In this document: one piece after another, positions 8,984 to 18,314 of the stretch | Layout: the number at the start of each line of letters is the position of its first letter | Position numbering within the stretch: the stretch's first letter is position 1 | From: Rhizomicrobium electricum | GTDB lineage: Bacteria > Pseudomonadota > Alphaproteobacteria > Micropepsales > Micropepsaceae | Direction of reading: 5' to 3' | Length of the DNA: 64,000 nucleotides | Assembly (NCBI RefSeq): GCF_011762045.1 | Contig: NZ_JAASQS010000007.1 | Location: 1 to 64,000, forward strand | Notes under the pieces: generated by a model | The model's database searches: none | Seen by the model: only the letters and a program-made list of their open reading frames with translations | Told to the model about the DNA's origin: nothing | Position numbers and translations under genes: made by a program

Positions 8984-11064
8984 AGCCGGTAGCTCAGCTT
9001 GGCTTCGAGCGTGCGCGGGAAGCCGGGCTGGACATAGGTGTCGTTGTACGAGCCCGAGAAATAACGTTCGTTGAAGAGATTCTTGAACGAAAGCTGCAAT
9101 TGGGCGTCGCCGTAGACGTAGGCGATATCGGCGTTGACGAGCGTGTAGGCGGGCAGGCGGAAACTGTTGGGCAGATCGCTCGCCATGCCGGAATAATGAT
9201 AGACGCCGCCCGCCACCGACAATCCCTCGAGCGTGCCGTCGAAGGCATAGCGCGTCCAGGCGCCGATCGAATGCTTGGGCGCATTGCGCAGCTGATCGCC
9301 GATCATCGCAGGATCGGTGTCAGCGATCACCGCCGCATCGGTATAGGCATAGGTGAAGATCGCCTGCCAATTGGCGTCGATCTGGAAGCGGCTGTCGAAT
9401 TCGAAGCCGCGGCTGCGCTGCTTGCCCGCCTGCGTATAGAAGAACGGATGGGCGATGTCGGAGGTCGAGACATTGTTGCGCGTCAGGTAATAGAGCGAAG
9501 CGGTGAGATCGATGGTGCCGTCCATCAGGCTCGCTTTGACGCCGGTTTCCCACTGGCGGCCGGTTTCCGGCTTGAGCGCGTCGCCGCCGAACGTGGTGCC
9601 GCTCTGCGGCAGGAAGGATTCGCTGTAGCTGGCGAACATCACCGTCTTCGGCACCACTTCGTAGGTCACGCCAAGGCGCGGGGTGAAGGCGACATCGGTG
9701 ACGCGCGCCGCGCCGAGGCCCGATTGCGCATCGTCCCAGCGCAGCGAACCGGTGAGGGTGAAATCGCCGTAGCTGACATGGTCCTGCAGATAAACGCCAA
9801 GATCGTGCAGGCTGTCGTCGGTCGCGGTGAACAGCGAATAGGCCGGCATCGGCCGGTGATAGGTGGGGTGGAAGAGATCGAGCGACATGTAGGCGCTGGG
9901 ATCGCTGTAATCGATCTGCTGCGAATGCGAATGGCCGTGGGTGATGGAATAATCCGATCCCGCCAGCACGTGATGCGTCAGTGGCCCGGTGGCGAAATCC
10001 GCCGACAGCGACGTATCCGTCGTGATCATGGTGCCGTAGCTGTCGTAATCGTACGGGTACTGTTTCAGCGTCAGCGTGGTGCCGTCGTCGACCACGCTCG
10101 AGGTGTAGAGAATGTTGGTCCAGCGCTGGTCGTTGAAGGTGGCGCGCTGGCGGTGGTTCAGGCTGAACACGTCGTTGAAGCGGTGGCTGAACTGGTAACC
10201 GAGCTGGGTGCGGCCGACCTTGGACCGGTTGTCGTTGCCGAGATTGCCGGTATAGGTCTTGAGCGAATAGGTGCCGTAGGCCGACGGAATGATGGTGCCG
10301 AGCGCGGTCAGCGGCATCGCCATGTTCATGTCGTCGTGCTGATGGGACGTGAGCAGGGTCAATGCCGTGTCGGCGTCGAGGGTCCAGGTGAAGGACGGCG
10401 CGATATAGATGCGGTCGTTGCCGCTCGCATGGTCGACGAAGCTGCCGTCGTGGCGGTAGGTCGCCACCAGCCGGGCGCCGAGATCGGACGCGAACGGCCG
10501 GTTGCCGTCGAGGGTGAATTCATACGAGGCGTAGGAGCCGTACGCGCCGCTGAGGGCGAGAAACGCTTCGTCGGTCGGCCGCTTCGACACGAAATTGACG
10601 AGACCGCCGAGGGCGCCTTGGCCGTACAGCGCCGACGCCGGACCTTTCACCACCTGGATCTGTTCGAGGCCGGAAAGCTCGGCGTTGACGTCGACATAGG
10701 AGTCGAGCCGCATGCCGTCGAGATAGATGTAGCCCGAGGCATCGAAGCCGCGGATGCGGAAATAGTCGTAGGAACTGTAATAGCCGCCGCCGGAAACCCC
10801 GGCGACGTTGCGCAAGGCTTCGTCGAGCCGGGTGACGTTCTGGGCTGCCAAGAGGTCGGCCGACAAGATCTGGATGTTCTGCGGCGTTTCCAGAAGCGGG
10901 GTCTGGCCGCGGACGTCCAGTTCGATCGATTGGCCGGTAACGGTGACGGTTTCGCCGACGTCCGCGGCCGTGGCCACAGCGGGCGAAAATCCGAGAGCCA
11001 GGATCGATACGGACGCGGCCCAGAACGTCCTTCGTGATGCCGTGAGATTGTGACGCGTTCTCAT
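8980..11064 (-). CDS. TonB-dependent siderophore receptor
   Basis: A 694-residue outer-membrane receptor. It has a signal peptide of about 33 residues ending at AxA, a TonB-box-like ETVTVTG just after it, an N-terminal plug (about 55-165: FRIRGFD, YLDGMR, GPASALYGQGALGG, NFVSKRPT) and a 22-strand-type barrel ending in a terminal aromatic/leucine strand (AKLSYRL). The plug places it with ferric-siderophore receptors, but the ligand cannot be read from sequence. AGAGGGG precedes the ATG by 5 bases. A Fur-like dyad lies 24 bp upstream. The PepSY partner overlaps its 3' end. Confidence 0.93.
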   Translation of the reverse strand: MRTRHNLTASRRTFWAASVSILALGFSPAVATAADVGETVTVTGQSIELDVRGQTPLLETPQNIQILSADLLAAQNVTRLDEALRNVAGVSGGGYYSSYDYFRIRGFDASGYIYLDGMRLDSYVDVNAELSGLEQIQVVKGPASALYGQGALGGLVNFVSKRPTDEAFLALSGAYGSYASYEFTLDGNRPFASDLGARLVATYRHDGSFVDHASGNDRIYIAPSFTWTLDADTALTLLTSHQHDDMNMAMPLTALGTIIPSAYGTYSLKTYTGNLGNDNRSKVGRTQLGYQFSHRFNDVFSLNHRQRATFNDQRWTNILYTSSVVDDGTTLTLKQYPYDYDSYGTMITTDTSLSADFATGPLTHHVLAGSDYSITHGHSHSQQIDYSDPSAYMSLDLFHPTYHRPMPAYSLFTATDDSLHDLGVYLQDHVSYGDFTLTGSLRWDDAQSGLGAARVTDVAFTPRLGVTYEVVPKTVMFASYSESFLPQSGTTFGGDALKPETGRQWETGVKASLMDGTIDLTASLYYLTRNNVSTSDIAHPFFYTQAGKQRSRGFEFDSRFQIDANWQAIFTYAYTDAAVIADTDPAMIGDQLRNAPKHSIGAWTRYAFDGTLEGLSVAGGVYHYSGMASDLPNSFRLPAYTLVNADIAYVYGDAQLQLSFKNLFNERYFSGSYNDTYVQPGFPRTLEAKLSYRL

Positions 11065-11087
11065 TTTACCCCTCTAAAAGTTCCTGT

Positions 11088-11108
11088 TGAGAGTGTGTCG
11101 CATTCTCA
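11088..11108 (-). promoter_or_regulatory. Fur-type iron box dyad
   Basis: A 21-bp inverted repeat, TGAGA-x-TG-x-G-x-C-x-CA-x-TCTCA, with 16 of 21 positions symmetric including the centre-flanking bases. It lies just before the siderophore receptor start. Its TGAGAnT/AnTCTCA arms resemble Fur operators. Iron repression of the receptor/PepSY pair is the likely outcome. An Irr or RirA site would look different, but this is judged by eye only. Confidence 0.55.
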
Positions 11109-11293
11109 CGTTAACAGCAGAAGCGGGGCGGTTTGGCAAGTAGCGCTACCACGGGCGCACAGTCGCGGAAAAAGACCGTTAAATTTCCATAGCTTGGAGC
11201 TTTTGATTCCCTTGGGGAATCATCGCGCGGCAGTTGCCTCAAGGGGCGCGGTAGCGCCGGAGGTGACGCGCCGTCGCCGGATTTCGACGATTT

Positions 11294-11860
11294 TCAGGGC
11301 CTGGTGGCGCTGGCGGCGATCCAGCCTTCCGGCCGGTCATGGCCGACCTCGAGCCAGACGCCTTGGCGGGAAAAGACGGTGAAGCGATCGCCCTGTTTCG
11401 CCGTGCCGAGCTTTTCGGATTTGCGCGACGGCGCTGCCCGCACCGCCGTGCTGCGCTTGGCGATGGTCACGCTTTCTGCGGCCGGCTTTGCGACGGGCGC
11501 GGCAGCAACCGGGGCCACTGGCGCGGCGGCAACCGGAGTTGCCGGTTTGGAGGCGGGCGACGTCAGCGCTTGGTACGCCAGCACCCCGCCGCCAGCCAAT
11601 GCGAGGACCAGGATCAAGGGAAACGGCGAACGCTTGCGCCCGCTGACCGGCACATGCGGCTCAGCGGTTTCCGTCTCGCCGTCGATCCTTGTGCGATAGG
11701 ACACGCCGCTGCCGGGCACGCCGACATTGGCGTAGGTGCCCTTCTTGCCGACTGTGACCGAGGCGCCACGCACGCCGACCGTGGTCGACACCCCGCTGCG
11801 GCTCAAATTCAGCCGCACGCCGGGAAACAGTTTCACCGTTCGACGAAAACGCAGACCCAT
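11294..11860 (-). CDS. DUF4236 domain protein with C-terminal SH3-like domain
   Basis: A protein of 188 residues. The N-terminal 55 residues (GLRFRR, KLFPGVRLNLSRSG, GTYANVGVPGSGVSY) are a clear DUF4236 domain. One hydrophobic helix follows at about 80-98, then an Ala/Pro/Val linker with APVA repeats, then a bacterial SH3-like domain (about 130-188: VRAAPS, KLGTAKQGDRF, WLEVG, GWI). The layout suggests an inner-membrane anchor with a periplasmic peptide- or wall-binding domain. I chose ATG 11860, preceded by GGGGTAAGTG that overlaps the cckA stop; GTG 11863 is the alternative. It directly follows cckA and may share its transcript. Function is unknown. Confidence 0.8.
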   Translation of the reverse strand: MGLRFRRTVKLFPGVRLNLSRSGVSTTVGVRGASVTVGKKGTYANVGVPGSGVSYRTRIDGETETAEPHVPVSGRKRSPFPLILVLALAGGGVLAYQALTSPASKPATPVAAAPVAPVAAAPVAKPAAESVTIAKRSTAVRAAPSRKSEKLGTAKQGDRFTVFSRQGVWLEVGHDRPEGWIAASATRP

Positions 11861-11863
11861 CAC

Positions 11864-13939
11864 TTACCCCTGCCGCTTCGGCACCGGCGCGCCGGACAGG
11901 ACCTCTTTCACCTTCGCCGCCAGCTGCTTGAGGCCGAACGGCTTGGGCAGGAAGTGGAGGTCTTCGGCTTTCTCGTCGTTGCGGCGGAAGGCTTCTTCGG
12001 CATAACCGGACATGAAGATGATCTGCATGTCGGGGCGGATGCGGCGGACTTGGCGTACCAGGGTCGGGCCGTCCATGTTGGGCATCACCACGTCGGTGAT
12101 GAGCAGGTGGATCGGCGCCTTGCCGCTGCGCACCTCTTCCAGCGCTTCTTCGCCGCCCGAGGCCTCGATCACGTTGTAGCCGCGCAGGCGCAGCGCGCGT
12201 GCCGCAAAGCTGCGCACCGCTTCTTCGTCTTCGACCAACAGGATGGTGTCCTGACCGGTGACGTCGCGCGGCGCGGTGCGTTCCTTTTCCTCGGCGATGG
12301 CGTTCTGGTCGATGTCGTGGCGCGGCAGCCAGATGCGGAAGCTGGTGCCTTTGCCGACTTCCGAATCCACCGTGATGAAGCCGCCGGTCTGCTTGACGAT
12401 GCCGTAGACGGTGGCGAGGCCGAGGCCGGTGCCCTGGCCGACCGGCTTGGTGGTGAAGAAGGGATCGAAGATCTTACCGACGATTTCCGACGGAATGCCG
12501 GTGCCGGTGTCGGCGACTTCGATGCGGACGTAATCGCCCGGCGGCATGATGGCGGTGCCGAGCGCGACCGGGTTCTGCGCCGTCTCGTTGGCGGTGCGGA
12601 TGGTGACGGTGCCGCCGTTCGGCATGGCGTCGCGGGCGTTGACGACGAGATTGATGATGGCGTTCGACAGCTGCGCTTCGTCGGCATGAACCGGCCAGAT
12701 GTCGCTGCCGTGTTCGAGCTGGAGATCGACGCCTTCGCGCAACAGCCGGCGCAGCATCAGGGCGAGTTCGCCGACCACGTCGCGCACGGCGAGGACCTTG
12801 GGCTGCATGGTCTGCTTGCGCGAGAACGCCAGCAACTGGCCGACCAGCGTCGCCGCGCGCAGCGCGTTCTGGTGGATTTCGTTGATTTCCTTGAACGAAG
12901 GATCGCCCGCCTGATGGCGCATCAGCAAAAATTCGGAGTTGCCGATGATGACCGTGAGCAGGTTGTTGAAGTCGTGTGCCACGCCGCCGGCGAGCTGGCC
13001 GACCGCCTGCATCTTCTGGCTTTGGGCGAACTTGATCTCGAGCGCCTTCTGCTCGGAGATGTCGAGCAGATAGAGCACGGCTTTGCCGCCCGGCGCCGGA
13101 TGGGCGAACAGCTCGGCCATGCGGTCGCCCTGGCCGACGCCGCGCACTTCGACGGCGCCGAGATTGGTTTCGCCGTTGGCCGCCTTGGCAATCAGGTCGA
13201 GAGCGCGGCCGCGGTCGTTGGTGTCGATCAGGTCGGCGAGCGGGCGGCCGATCTGGGCGGCGGCGAAGAAATGGCGGAACGCGGCATTGGCTTCGGCCAG
13301 CTTGCCGGTGCCGTCGGTGAAGGCCACGCCCATCGGGGCATCGCGGAACACGTCGCCGGTGACGGCCGGCTTGGTGTCTTCGAGCTTGGCGCGCTGCGAG
13401 GTGGGGGCGAGGCGGGGCGTGAACCACCACACCGCCTGGGCATCGGCGAGCGGGCGCACGGCGGCAACGATTTCGAGGCCCGGCGCCACCGGGAAAGTCT
13501 CTTCGCGGATTGTCGCTTCGTTGGCCGCCTTGGTCAGGCGGTAGAGCACGGCCGCCGAGGGTTCGCCGGCCAGCGCCAGTTCGGGCGGAGCGGGGGCGGC
13601 GCCGTCTTCGGTCCCGGCCATGCGGCGGTAGACGTCGTTGCATTCGAGTACGGCGCCGTCGGGGGCGGTCACCGCCCAGGCCACATTGGCGCGCGCCGCG
13701 GCTTCGGCGATGCGGCGGACATCGCTCTGCGACAGCCATTTGCGCTGGGCCATGCCGAACAGCATCACCAGCCCGAGGACCGCGATGCCGAGAAGAAGGG
13801 CGAACCCCGCCCACTGCGCCTGCGCCGGAACGGCGATTGCCAGGATTGCGGCCGCCAGGGCCAGGGTGACGAATGCCGCTGCTACCCAGCGCCATTTGCC
13901 GCTCGGCACGCCAAGAGACGAGTCGATGATGCTTGCCAT
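11864..13939 (-). CDS. cckA: Cell-cycle hybrid histidine kinase CckA
   Basis: A 691-residue hybrid kinase starting at ATG 13939. The longer reading to 14011 adds 24 residues that do not look like part of the family. It has two N-terminal membrane helices, PAS-like regions, the H-box [12 protein letters not shown] with His322, the N, G1 and G2 boxes ([28 protein letters not shown]) and a C-terminal receiver with Asp616 ([13 protein letters not shown]). Length and histidine number match Caulobacter CckA as I remember it. CckA passes phosphate through ChpT to CtrA and CpdR, and can reverse the flow. ctrA lies in this same window at 51.2 kb, and chpT was not seen. Confidence 0.95.
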   Translation of the reverse strand: MASIIDSSLGVPSGKWRWVAAAFVTLALAAAILAIAVPAQAQWAGFALLLGIAVLGLVMLFGMAQRKWLSQSDVRRIAEAAARANVAWAVTAPDGAVLECNDVYRRMAGTEDGAAPAPPELALAGEPSAAVLYRLTKAANEATIREETFPVAPGLEIVAAVRPLADAQAVWWFTPRLAPTSQRAKLEDTKPAVTGDVFRDAPMGVAFTDGTGKLAEANAAFRHFFAAAQIGRPLADLIDTNDRGRALDLIAKAANGETNLGAVEVRGVGQGDRMAELFAHPAPGGKAVLYLLDISEQKALEIKFAQSQKMQAVGQLAGGVAHDFNNLLTVIIGNSEFLLMRHQAGDPSFKEINEIHQNALRAATLVGQLLAFSRKQTMQPKVLAVRDVVGELALMLRRLLREGVDLQLEHGSDIWPVHADEAQLSNAIINLVVNARDAMPNGGTVTIRTANETAQNPVALGTAIMPPGDYVRIEVADTGTGIPSEIVGKIFDPFFTTKPVGQGTGLGLATVYGIVKQTGGFITVDSEVGKGTSFRIWLPRHDIDQNAIAEEKERTAPRDVTGQDTILLVEDEEAVRSFAARALRLRGYNVIEASGGEEALEEVRSGKAPIHLLITDVVMPNMDGPTLVRQVRRIRPDMQIIFMSGYAEEAFRRNDEKAEDLHFLPKPFGLKQLAAKVKEVLSGAPVPKRQG

Positions 13940-14076
13940 GCTGATTCGGACCTCTGGCACAGTATGTATGGATTTTTCCCGCCACGGGAAAGCACGGACG
14001 AATCGCGGCATTCTCGTTGCGGTCCAAGCGGGTTATGATTGGTACCGGTATCAGAAAGCCGATCAAGGGGAATAGG

Positions 14077-15306
14077 ATGCGTCGAGCTGGATGGCTGGCC
14101 TTTGCGGCCGTGATGTGGACCGCGGCGGCGGTGGCGGCCCCCTCGTGGGTGACGAGCTGGTCGACCGCGCAGCAGATCGTCGAGCCCAACAACATGCTGG
14201 CGCCCGCCGACATGACCGGCGCCACGGTGCGCCAGGTCGTGCGCCTGTCGATCGGCGGATCGGCGTATCGCCTGATGCTGTCGAACACGTTCGGTACCGC
14301 GCCGCTGCACCTGAAAGCCGTCCATATCGCCAAATCGCTCGGCGGCGACGCCATCGATCCGGCCACCGACCGCGCCCTCACCTTCGACGGCAAGCCCGAT
14401 GTCACCATTCCCGCCGGCGCGACCTGGCTGTCCGATCCGGTGACGGGACCGCTGGCGGCGTTCGCCGATGTCGCCATCTCGATCCAGTACGATACCGCCC
14501 CGGCGGTCGAAACCGGTCATCCCGGCTCGCGCCAGACCTCCTACGTGTTGGCGGGCGACCACACCGCCGAGGCGCACCTGACCGGCGCCAAAGCGGTCGA
14601 CCACTGGTACCAGATTGCCGCCATCGAGGTGCTGACGGCGGTGCCGAAGGCCTCTGCCGTGGTGGCGCTGGGCGATTCCATCACCGACGGCCGCGGCTCG
14701 ACCACCAACGGCAACGACCGCTGGACCAATATTCTGGCCGGGCAGCTGGCGGCGAATAAGAAACTGCCGGCGACGGCGGTGCTGAATGCCGGCCAAGGCG
14801 GCAACTGCGTTCTCAGCCAGTGCCTGGGGCCGAACGCGATCTCGCGGATCGGGCGTGACGTGCTGGCGCCGGTCGGCGTCAAGGCAGTGATCGTGCTCGA
14901 AGGCATCAACGATCTCGGCCGTTTGACCATCGATCATCCGGTGCCGGCGGAGGAGCATGCCGCGCTGGTAACGAATCTGATCGCCGGCTACCGCCAGATC
15001 GCGGTCCGCGCCCACGCCCGCGGCCTCAAGGCCTATATCGGCACCATCCTGCCTTATATGGGGGTGGCCTATTACCATCCCGACGCCGCCAACGAAGCCG
15101 ACCGCACGGCCGTCAACACCTGGATCCGGACCCAGAAGGAGTTCGACGGCGTGATCGATTTCGACGCCGCCTTGCGCGATCCGGCCCGCCCCGATCATCT
15201 CTTGCCGGCCTACGACTCCGGCGATTTCCTGCATCCCTCGGCGGCGGGATATCGTGTTATGGGAGCGCTGGCGGCCAAGGTGCTGGGCGCGAAGGGGAAG
15301 AAATGA
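14077..15306 (+). CDS. Secreted SGNH/GDSL hydrolase
   Basis: A 409-residue protein with a signal peptide (about 1-21, ending VAA) and a C-terminal SGNH hydrolase fold. The catalytic serine is Ser201 in GDSITDG, the glycine block is NAGQGGN, the asparagine block EGINDL, and the Asp/His pair Asp383-x2-His386 in DFLHPS. The family removes acyl or acetyl groups from polysaccharides and small esters, and the N-terminal half is a beta-rich domain common in secreted members. ATG 14077 has AAGGGG 6 bases upstream. It overlaps the polysaccharide deacetylase by 4 bp. A joint role in trimming a glycan is inference. Confidence 0.9.
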   Translation: MRRAGWLAFAAVMWTAAAVAAPSWVTSWSTAQQIVEPNNMLAPADMTGATVRQVVRLSIGGSAYRLMLSNTFGTAPLHLKAVHIAKSLGGDAIDPATDRALTFDGKPDVTIPAGATWLSDPVTGPLAAFADVAISIQYDTAPAVETGHPGSRQTSYVLAGDHTAEAHLTGAKAVDHWYQIAAIEVLTAVPKASAVVALGDSITDGRGSTTNGNDRWTNILAGQLAANKKLPATAVLNAGQGGNCVLSQCLGPNAISRIGRDVLAPVGVKAVIVLEGINDLGRLTIDHPVPAEEHAALVTNLIAGYRQIAVRAHARGLKAYIGTILPYMGVAYYHPDAANEADRTAVNTWIRTQKEFDGVIDFDAALRDPARPDHLLPAYDSGDFLHPSAAGYRVMGALAAKVLGAKGKK

Positions 15307-16202
15307 AACGGGTGTTGCTTGCGGCGGCGCTGCTGTCGTCGGTGTCCGCGGCGGCCGGACCGAAAATCGCCGTGACGTTCGACGATCTGCCGTCCCATGG
15401 CGCGCTGCCGGACGGCATGACCCGGACCGGAATTGCGCAGCAGGTGATCGATGCCCTCAAGGCCGGCGGCATTCCGCCCACCTACGGCTTCGTCAATGCG
15501 GCGCTGATCGGCAAGGAGCCTGCGGCGGAACCGGTGCTGAGCCAGTGGCGTGCCAGCGGCAATCTCCTCGGCAATCACACCTTTGCCCATCCCGGCCTGT
15601 CGCAGATCGCGACCGCCGATTTCGAGGCCGAGATCGTCCGCAACGAGCCGGTGCTGGAATCGGCGGCGGGCACCAGCGATTGGCACTGGTTCCGCTATCC
15701 CTATCTCGACGAAGGCAAGGACGCGGTGCAGCGGGCCGAGATCCGCGGATTTCTCGCCGGACGCGGCTATCGCATTGGCACCGTCGGCACCGGACTCAAC
15801 GATTGGGACTATCCCGCGCCGTATGCCCGCTGCCTTGCCAAGAACGACACCGCGTCGATCGCCAAACTGGAAGAGATGTATTTGAAGCGGGCGGAAGAAG
15901 GCTTCGCCTATTCGCGTTCGCTCGCGACCGCGCTGTACGGGCGCGACGTTCCTTACGTGCTGCTGCTGCACATCGGCTCGTTCCAGGCCCATATGCTGCC
16001 GCGGCTGATCGCGATGTACCAAGCGAACGGAGCGAGCTTCGTCACTCTGGAGGAGGCCGCCGCCGACCCGCTGACCCGCGCTTACTTTGATCCGACGCAA
16101 CCGGCGCCGCCCGCGATGGAGAAGGTCGCCGCCGACCGCGGCGTCGCCGTCCCGCCGAAACCCTCGGACGAAACCGCGGCGCTCGACACGATCTGCAAAT
16201 AA
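15303..16202 (+). CDS. Polysaccharide deacetylase (NodB-type)
   Basis: A 299-residue secreted protein with a signal peptide of about 18 residues (ending SAAAG). It shows the carbohydrate esterase 4 motifs: TFDDLP (Asp27, Asp28), the metal-binding H-x3-H in HTFAH (His92, His96), RYPYL and LLHIG. The likely reaction is metal-dependent N- or O-deacetylation of a glycan outside the cytoplasm. It overlaps the SGNH hydrolase stop (ATGA). It ends at 16202, and the convergent nucleoside hydrolase ends at 16203, so no spacer exists for a conventional terminator. Confidence 0.9.
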   Translation: MKRVLLAAALLSSVSAAAGPKIAVTFDDLPSHGALPDGMTRTGIAQQVIDALKAGGIPPTYGFVNAALIGKEPAAEPVLSQWRASGNLLGNHTFAHPGLSQIATADFEAEIVRNEPVLESAAGTSDWHWFRYPYLDEGKDAVQRAEIRGFLAGRGYRIGTVGTGLNDWDYPAPYARCLAKNDTASIAKLEEMYLKRAEEGFAYSRSLATALYGRDVPYVLLLHIGSFQAHMLPRLIAMYQANGASFVTLEEAAADPLTRAYFDPTQPAPPAMEKVAADRGVAVPPKPSDETAALDTICK

Positions 16203-17165
16203 TCAGCGCAACGCCGCCTTCATGCAGCGTCGGAAAGCATCGAGGTCGACGCCTTTGATCACGCGCGCGTTGGCTTCGCGGGCTTTGCCGAGCGAAGGAT
16301 CGGCGATTTCCTGTTTGGGAACGCGTGGGCTGGACACGCTCGAATACGCCCGCGTCAGCAGCGAATCGAGTTCGATCTGGACAAGGCACTCGGCGGTTTC
16401 GGTGACGACGCCGGGAACGAGGGCGCAGGCGCTGGTCAGGGCATCGGGATGCACGGTCCCGGCATGGCCGTAATGATCGCGGGAGAATTGCACCTGGGAC
16501 TCGTTGACGGTGGTGAAGAAGTCCGATTTCGCCGTGCCCATCGCCGCCACCTCGGCGAGATCGCCTTCCGTCATCAGGCTGGAGGACAGCGACAAGGTCC
16601 AGGTGACCAGCGAGATGTCGAATCCGGCGTTGAACACCATCGCGGCGGCTTCGGGATCGACATAGAAATTGTATTCCGCCGCGGGCGTGACATTGCCGAC
16701 GCCGTTGTCGGTGCCGCCCATGATCCAGAGGTGCTTCACCGCCTTGGCGATGCGCGGCTCCATGGTGGCGGCGACCGCGAGATTGGTCAGCGGCGCCTGG
16801 GCGATGATGGTGATCTCGCCGGGATTGGCCAACACGGTTTCGATGATGGCGTCGACCGCGTGCTTCTTCTCCGGCCGCTGCCGGGTACGCGGGAAACCGG
16901 CGTTGCTCATGCCGTCGGCGCCGAACACGTAGGCGGCATTGACGTGCTCGCGCAAAAGCGGCTTGGGGCAGCCGGGATAGACCGGCACCTTGCCGCCGAG
17001 ACCGGCGACCTCCAGCGTCTTCAGCGCGTTCTCGATCTGCTGCTCGAACACGATGTTGCCGTTGCAGATCGTCACCGCTTCGATGGTGACGTCCGGCTGG
17101 GCCGCCGCGACCAGGATCGAAAAACAGTCGTCGCCCGCCGTGTCCGTATCGATGATGAGCCGCAT
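16203..17165 (-). CDS. Nucleoside hydrolase (IUNH family)
   Basis: A 320-residue protein with the calcium-binding N-terminal motif DTDTAGDD (residues 6-13) of inosine-uridine nucleoside hydrolases, APLTNLA in the middle and a C-terminal Asp in a VHPDALTSACAL-like block. The family cleaves ribonucleosides to base and ribose in salvage. The first glycine of the usual DTDPGxDD is present but the proline is replaced. No transporter or ribokinase is nearby to fix the substrate. It sits between the deacetylase (convergent) and the flagellar block. Confidence 0.88.
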   Translation of the reverse strand: MRLIIDTDTAGDDCFSILVAAAQPDVTIEAVTICNGNIVFEQQIENALKTLEVAGLGGKVPVYPGCPKPLLREHVNAAYVFGADGMSNAGFPRTRQRPEKKHAVDAIIETVLANPGEITIIAQAPLTNLAVAATMEPRIAKAVKHLWIMGGTDNGVGNVTPAAEYNFYVDPEAAAMVFNAGFDISLVTWTLSLSSSLMTEGDLAEVAAMGTAKSDFFTTVNESQVQFSRDHYGHAGTVHPDALTSACALVPGVVTETAECLVQIELDSLLTRAYSSVSSPRVPKQEIADPSLGKAREANARVIKGVDLDAFRRCMKAALR

Positions 17166-17225
17166 AGGTCCGCTGCCGTGATTGCGCGCCGACCCTGCCG
17201 CAGCCGGTGACGCGACGCAACGGTG

Positions 17226-18302
17226 CTAATTCGCCCGCAACTTGCCGGTGAGTTTCATCACATAGCCGATGACCTGCGCCACCGCCTTGAAGTGCTCGAC
17301 CGGGATCGCTTCGTCGACCTCGACGGTGGCATAGAGCGCGCGCGCCAGCGGCGGGTTTTCGACGATCGGCACCTGATGTTCCTTGGCGATTTCGCGGATG
17401 CGCAAGGCCAGCGAGTCGACGCCTTTGGCGACGCACAGCGGCGCCTGGGTCTTGCCGGATTCGTATTTCAACGCCACCGCGAAATGGGTCGGGTTGGTGA
17501 TGACCACGGTCGCCTTGGGCACTTCGGCGATCATGCGCTTCTTGGCGCGCTCCATCCGGATCTGGCGCAGGCGGCCCTTGACCATCGGATCGCCTTCGGT
17601 CTGGCGGTATTCCTCCTTGACCTCCTGCTTCGACATCCGGTTGCGCTTGGTGAACTGGTAGCGCTGCAACAGGAAGTCGCCGCCCGCGATCACCGCCATG
17701 GCGGCGAGGCTGGCGATCATCAGCTTCATCCAGAGATGATTCATGTCGTCGGCGATGGCGGCGGGCGACTGGGTCAGCATGCCTTCGAGGGTGCCGCGCT
17801 CCGGCCACAACTGGGTCCAGATCGCGAGTCCGACGATGGCGATCTTGATGAGGCCCTTGAGAAGGTTGGTCAGGCCGTCGATGCCGAACATGCGCTTGAA
17901 GCCGCTCAGCAGCGACAGCTTGGACAGGTTCGGCTTGAGGCGCTCGAAGCTGAGTGTCGGCTTGTGCTGGACCAGATTGGCGGCGACGCCGGAGAGCATC
18001 AGAAAGCCGAGAATGGGTCCGGCGATCATGCCCAGTTTCATCATCACGTCGCCGAGCAGGATCTGCAGCGCACCGGGATCGACGGCGATCTGATCGGGCT
18101 CGGCCAGGAAGGTGCGGAACAGGGTCGCCAGTTCGTGCGAGGCGTTCCTGGCGAAAATCGCGATGGCGAGCGTGCCGCCGAGCAGGAGAATGAGCGTGGT
18201 GACTTCGCCGCTGGTGACGATGTCGCCCTGCTCGCGCGCCTGCTCCAACCTGCGTTGGGTCGGCTCCTCGGTCTGCTGGGATTCGTCGCGATCGCCTGCC
18301 AT
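17226..18302 (-). CDS. flhB: Flagellar export protein FlhB
   Basis: A 358-residue component of the flagellar type III export gate and its substrate-specificity switch. Four membrane helices lie in the first 215 residues, followed by a cytoplasmic domain with the self-cleavage site NPTH at 270-273. The N-terminus DRDESQQTEEPTQRRLEQAREQG is typical. It is the last gene of the flgB-flgC-fliE-fliQ-fliR-flhB run and starts 12 bp after fliR ends. Confidence 0.98.
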   Translation of the reverse strand: MAGDRDESQQTEEPTQRRLEQAREQGDIVTSGEVTTLILLLGGTLAIAIFARNASHELATLFRTFLAEPDQIAVDPGALQILLGDVMMKLGMIAGPILGFLMLSGVAANLVQHKPTLSFERLKPNLSKLSLLSGFKRMFGIDGLTNLLKGLIKIAIVGLAIWTQLWPERGTLEGMLTQSPAAIADDMNHLWMKLMIASLAAMAVIAGGDFLLQRYQFTKRNRMSKQEVKEEYRQTEGDPMVKGRLRQIRMERAKKRMIAEVPKATVVITNPTHFAVALKYESGKTQAPLCVAKGVDSLALRIREIAKEHQVPIVENPPLARALYATVEVDEAIPVEHFKAVAQVIGYVMKLTGKLRAN

Positions 18303-18314
18303 GCCCGCCGTCCC

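Noticed and set aside
11205..11221. GATTCCC/GGGAATC hairpin as a terminator
   Set aside because: The stem is short and no T tract follows on either strand in the needed direction.
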